A DNA stretch of 64,000 nt from Blastomonas sp. (GTDB taxonomy: Bacteria; Pseudomonadota; Alphaproteobacteria; Sphingomonadales; Sphingomonadaceae). A program made the translations under genes and the position numbers. This document shows positions 61,145 through 64,000 of the stretch, piece after piece; position 1 is the first letter of the stretch; every line of letters starts with the position of its first letter. The notes under the pieces were generated by a model. That model made no database searches, was not told the origin of the DNA, and saw only the letters and a program-made list of their open reading frames with translations. The DNA lies in NCBI RefSeq assembly GCF_030373265.1, contig NZ_JAUCZC010000004.1, forward strand, positions 1 through 64,000, written 5' to 3'.

Positions 61145-61684
61145 ATGAAAAACTTCGCTTCGGCTTCACTTTATTCCATGGCTTTGGCTTTGACGGCTTT
61201 GCTGGGGGGGTGCCTTGAACCAATGGAGGGCCGCCCGTCGCTGGCACGCCGTGATGTCGAGCTGCGCGACCGGCAGGCGGAAGCGAAGGCGCCGCCGCCA
61301 GCGATCGAATCCATCACCGACCCGGCACTGGCGCGTGACCTGACTGCGCTTCTGGCGCGCGCCGACAAGGCCGAAGCCGATTTCGCCGTGGCCCGCTCGG
61401 CGGCACAACAGGCAACCGAAGCTGCCAAAGGCGCGGTGGTGGGCAGCGAAGCCTGGTCGGTGGCACAGACCCGTATCAGTGCGCTTGACGCGCCGCGCCG
61501 CGAATTGAGCCAGCTGCTTGGCGATCTGGAGGTCATGTATGTCTCCCGTCTCCAGAGGGAGGCAGCGGGCGACGTCAAACCCGGCGGCTCGGCGCAGATC
61601 GACCAGACCCGCAGCCATGTTCTTGCGCTGGTCACCTCGCAGGATGCCGTCATTGACAGGCTGAAGGCCGGTCTCGCCGGCTGA
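61145..61684 (+). CDS. Putative lipoprotein, coiled-coil
   Basis: A 179-residue envelope protein of unknown family. The signal (MKNFASASLYSMALALTAL) ends with LLGGC (Cys 23), a lipobox. The rest is helical and charged: LARDLTALLARADKAEADFA, QQATEAAKGAVVGSEAW, then LGDLEVMYVSRLQREAAG and a final SQDAVIDRLKAGLAG. Heptad spacing suggests coiled coil. It is likely an outer-membrane or inner-membrane anchored rod-like protein. Start ATG 61145; no strong ribosome-binding site. Next gene follows 87 bp later on the same strand. Confidence 0.72.
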   Translation: MKNFASASLYSMALALTALLGGCLEPMEGRPSLARRDVELRDRQAEAKAPPPAIESITDPALARDLTALLARADKAEADFAVARSAAQQATEAAKGAVVGSEAWSVAQTRISALDAPRRELSQLLGDLEVMYVSRLQREAAGDVKPGGSAQIDQTRSHVLALVTSQDAVIDRLKAGLAG

Positions 61685-61771
61685 AATCTGGCTGCAGCCC
61701 GCCTCGCCGTCACCGCAACCCTTTCGGTTGGTCGCACGTAATGCGTCAGTTAACCGATAAGGATTGCCCAG

Positions 61772-62674
61772 ATGAAGTCATTTTACACCGCTACTGCCGC
61801 TGCTGCCTTGATGCTCTCCGGCACGACTGCGATCGCGCAGACCAACACGACCAATGACCAGCAGCCATCGCGCCAGCAGGACCGGTTGAACTCCATCTTT
61901 GGCGCACTGTTTGGCGATCGCACGGGAGCGACCGGATCGCTCGAGGCGCAATGGTCTCTCGGCCGGACCCCGCTCGCCACCCAGCGCGCGCAGTTCGAAA
62001 GCCGGATCGATACCGATGTCCGTTCGGGCGCTATCGACCAGCGCACCGGCGCGCAGCTCAAGTCCGAATATTACGAGCTCGTGCAGCTGGAAGCACGCTA
62101 TGGCGCCGATCGTCGTTTCACCACGCAGGAACGCGCGGATCTCGCTGACCGCTATGGCCAGTTGACCCAGATCATCGCCGACGGCGGGTATGACGGTGGC
62201 GCGAACAACGATCTGGGGATTTCGATCGTCGACGGTCAGAGCGAGTTCAACCAGCGGGTTGACGCCTCTGTCTCGTCACGCCGTATCACCCGGGTCGCCG
62301 GGGCGCGGTTGAAGACCGATTATGCAGCGCTGGTCCGCACCGAAGCCGGCTATCTGCGGGACGGCCGCCTGACCGATCAGGAGCGCGATGACCTCTATAC
62401 CCGTCTCGAAGCGCTCGACGCCCGGGTCGGCGACATGGCGAGCACCGGTGGCGGCAGCACCACGCAAACACCGCGCGCGCGTCTCGACGCCATCGCCCGC
62501 GCACTGCCCTCCAGCGGTCTTTCCGCCACCGCCCAGGCGCAATTGCGGGTCGAGCACGAGGACATTTCGCGTCTGGAAGCCGCGTATGCACGGATGAACG
62601 CGAGCACCGACGAGCGCGCTTATGTCGAGCGTCGCTTGACCGATCTGGAAACGCGGGCCCGCATCCGCCGCTGA
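61772..62674 (+). CDS. Secreted protein with three tandem ~60-residue repeats
   Basis: A 300-residue exported protein. The signal ends near AIAQT (residue 24). Three repeats occur at about 72-131, 156-215 and 235-293, each starting with a hydrophobic/Arg helix (FESRIDTDVRSGAIDQRTGA; FNQRVDASVSSRRITRVAGA; ARLDAIARALPSSGLSATAQ) and then (Q/A)(L)K.(E/D)Y..LV+LEA.Y..(D).R.T.QER.DL..R. No known family recognised. Likely a helical periplasmic protein. Start ATG 61772 has aagga 10 nt upstream. Confidence 0.75.
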   Translation: MKSFYTATAAAALMLSGTTAIAQTNTTNDQQPSRQQDRLNSIFGALFGDRTGATGSLEAQWSLGRTPLATQRAQFESRIDTDVRSGAIDQRTGAQLKSEYYELVQLEARYGADRRFTTQERADLADRYGQLTQIIADGGYDGGANNDLGISIVDGQSEFNQRVDASVSSRRITRVAGARLKTDYAALVRTEAGYLRDGRLTDQERDDLYTRLEALDARVGDMASTGGGSTTQTPRARLDAIARALPSSGLSATAQAQLRVEHEDISRLEAAYARMNASTDERAYVERRLTDLETRARIRR

Positions 62675-62820
62675 TCGACCTAATATCCGCAAGTTCGCTT
62701 AGGGTTGTCCGCGTTCGCGCGGGCAACCCGATTGCGTGTCTGGCCGATTTTACATCTTCCATTGCTCCCCGGATATATCGGGTATAGCCTCCCGGTCACC
62801 ACGACAGCGGGAGGGCGCTT

Positions 62821-63771
62821 ATGGGTGTTATCGACGAGTCGCTTTGGGCGGCGATCGCAGCGATGCGGATCGAGCCTGAGGGCGCGACACTCACCTTCAC
62901 CCGGCGGCTGGCACGTGAAAATGGGTGGTCGCGGGCCTATGCTGCGAAGGTCGTCGAAGAATATCGGCGCTTCCTGTATCTCGCCGCCACCGACACCAAT
63001 TCCGTCACCCCTTCCGAGCAGGTCGATCAGGCCTGGCATCTGCATCTGGCCTATACCCGGCATTATTGGGAGGAGCTTTGTGCGCGGATCATCGGCAGAC
63101 CGCTGCACCACGGCCCGACCGCGGGCGGCGTGGCCGAGGGACGCCGATATCGCAGCATCTACGCCTCGACGCTGCAGCGGTATCGGGACACGTTCGGCGC
63201 CGAACCGCCCTCGGACATCTGGCCGCCGCACGATGTCCGGTTTGCCGTGCGCTATCAGTGGGTAGACCGCTCACGCTACTTCGTCCTGCCGCGCCGGTCG
63301 GTGTCGATCGCGGGCATTGCCGGTGGCGCGGTGCTGTTGGCAGCGTGCACCGCGCTGGCGGCGGACTCCGCAGGCGCGGCCAGCCCGCCGATGGTCAGAC
63401 AGTTTGCTGACATGCTGTTCGGCACCGACGCCGGCTTGATCGGGTTCGTCATCGTCGGCACCCTGGCGCTGTTCATCATCGCGATGCTCATCGACCGTGT
63501 GCGCGGTCGAGGCGGGCGACGCAGCCGGCAGGCCGATGGCAAGACGCAGCGCAACCGTAAACTGCGCGCCAGCCGCGACAGCAGCGGCGGTCTGGATGTT
63601 GCATCGGATGGCTGGTCGGGCAGCGCAACGGGCACCGCAGCGGCGGCAGGCGGCGCGGCGTTCATGGGAGCAGGCGGAGAGTTCAGCGGCAGCGGCGCCG
63701 ATGGCGACTGGGACAGCGGCGCAGGATCGGACGGCGCAGACAGTGGATGCAGCGGGTGTGGCGGCGACTAG
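62821..63771 (+). CDS. TIGR04222-type/glycine-rich membrane protein
   Basis: A 316-residue protein. An N-terminal domain (about 1-135) has VTPSEQVDQAWHLHLAYTRH, the (D)xxWHxHxxxx(Y) motif of the glycine-rich-domain (DUF1399-like) family, then two membrane helices (about 160-183 and 200-224), a basic stretch and a Ser/Gly/Asp/Cys-rich tail ending in SGCSGCGGD. The tail resembles those of TIGR04222 proteins (GGGCGG-like). Function unknown; perhaps metal or peptidoglycan related. Start ATG 62821 with gagggcg upstream. It points toward the partial gene at the right edge. Confidence 0.7.
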   Translation: MGVIDESLWAAIAAMRIEPEGATLTFTRRLARENGWSRAYAAKVVEEYRRFLYLAATDTNSVTPSEQVDQAWHLHLAYTRHYWEELCARIIGRPLHHGPTAGGVAEGRRYRSIYASTLQRYRDTFGAEPPSDIWPPHDVRFAVRYQWVDRSRYFVLPRRSVSIAGIAGGAVLLAACTALAADSAGAASPPMVRQFADMLFGTDAGLIGFVIVGTLALFIIAMLIDRVRGRGGRRSRQADGKTQRNRKLRASRDSSGGLDVASDGWSGSATGTAAAAGGAAFMGAGGEFSGSGADGDWDSGAGSDGADSGCSGCGGD

Positions 63772-63774
63772 CGC

Positions 63775-64000
63775 TTAATCCTCAACCATGGTGGCAGGCA
63801 CGCGTCCGTCACCCTGCGTAATCACGACGATCAGGTCGCCGGCACACAGGCAGGTGCTTTCCTCATCCCAGAAACCGTACGGTTTGCCGTTGCGATAGAC
63901 GCGCACGCCGACACCATCGGCGATGTCCTTCAACGGAATGCCGACTTCCTCCGGTCGCACCATCCGCTCGATCAGCACCACGCGCCCGCTCGCCGACGCG
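63775..64000 (-). CDS. C-terminal end of a TrkA-C/RCK_C-domain protein (partial)
   Basis: Seventy-five codons remain, reading in from the right edge. VVLIERMVRPEEVGIPLKDI, ADGVGVRVYRNGKPYGFWD, and ESTCLCAGDLIVVITQGDGR match the TrkA_C/RCK_C beta-alpha regulatory fold found at the end of potassium channels and Trk-type transporters. The product is therefore probably a K+ channel or antiporter, but the pore and nucleotide domains are outside the window. Convergent with the glycine-rich gene, separated by only 3 bp. Confidence 0.72.
   Translation of the reverse strand, partial: ASASGRVVLIERMVRPEEVGIPLKDIADGVGVRVYRNGKPYGFWDEESTCLCAGDLIVVITQGDGRVPATMVED

Overview
The window is high-GC chromosomal DNA from an alphaproteobacterium, most likely a sphingomonad (order Sphingomonadales). 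Grounds: the order ctaD-coxB / pyrE-pdxJ-acpS-lepB, the paired YdcH-type small proteins next to a DUF1465 gene, a CIO-type cytochrome bd oxidase, L21/L27 followed by a GNAT gene, and dispersed 'cgcgttcgcggg' intergenic repeats. These are family-level impressions from reading, not a database placement. No rRNA, tRNA, CRISPR array, insertion sequence or prophage was recognised; genes are dense, and the long antisense ORFs typical of GC-rich DNA were discarded.

Layout. 1-5.5 kb: cytochrome c oxidase subunits I (cut by the edge) and II leftward; then pyrE-pdxJ-acpS-lepB and an AI-2E-type permease rightward, with a hairpin-rich repeat abutting acpS. 5.5-14 kb: a frameshifted nucleotidyltransferase, homoserine dehydrogenase, DUF808, GNAT, FBPase II (glpX), nadC, RNase T2 and an MFS/ABM pair. 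14-24 kb: PmtA-like methyltransferase, rpoZ, two tandem small secreted paralogues, then the leftward block ftsH, tilS, cpoB, rodZ-like and ptsP. 24-31.6 kb: histidine kinase, DUF5694 protein, YdcH pair with DUF1465, a phosphotransferase plus CrtC/DUF7064-like operon, and a duplicated glycine-zipper protein. 31.7-37 kb: free-Met-sulfoxide reductase, arfB, an RluA-type synthase, an LLM oxidoreductase, an Arg/Gln-rich lipoprotein and a cytochrome P450. 37-43 kb: gpmA, an adenine-deaminase-like enzyme with a phosphoribosyltransferase (purine salvage), psiE and cydA-cydB-DUF2474. 43-45.2 kb: a TetR regulator with a dienelactone-hydrolase-like enzyme and a thioesterase, tied together by repeated 14-bp operators. 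45.4-54.8 kb: DUF418 membrane protein, bfd and bfr (iron), an SDR remnant, an HSL-type hydrolase followed by a frameshifted secreted gene, rppH, DUF481, a TPP enzyme, CsbD, EVE and a 2OG dioxygenase. 54.9-59.3 kb: a SPOR/TPR lipoprotein, a ribbon-helix-helix protein and a ParA ATPase, divergent from a Sel1/SPOR protein. 59.3-64 kb: GNAT, rpmA, rplU, three secreted or membrane proteins of unknown role, and the C-terminal end of a TrkA-C protein.

The parts most worth following up are: (i) a near-identical operator half-site shared by the phosphotransferase/CrtC-like operon and the P450 gene 7.6 kb away, which suggests one uncharacterised catabolic or modifying pathway; (ii) the ParA/RHH/SPOR cluster with a CtrA-like box, a candidate cell-pole or septum positioning system; (iii) the TetR regulon with four operator sites; and (iv) the acpS ribosome-binding site buried in the arm of a repeat-derived hairpin. 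Three reading-frame lesions (near 6.08 kb, near 49.1 kb and the SDR remnant at 47.6-47.85 kb) are either real decay or sequence errors.
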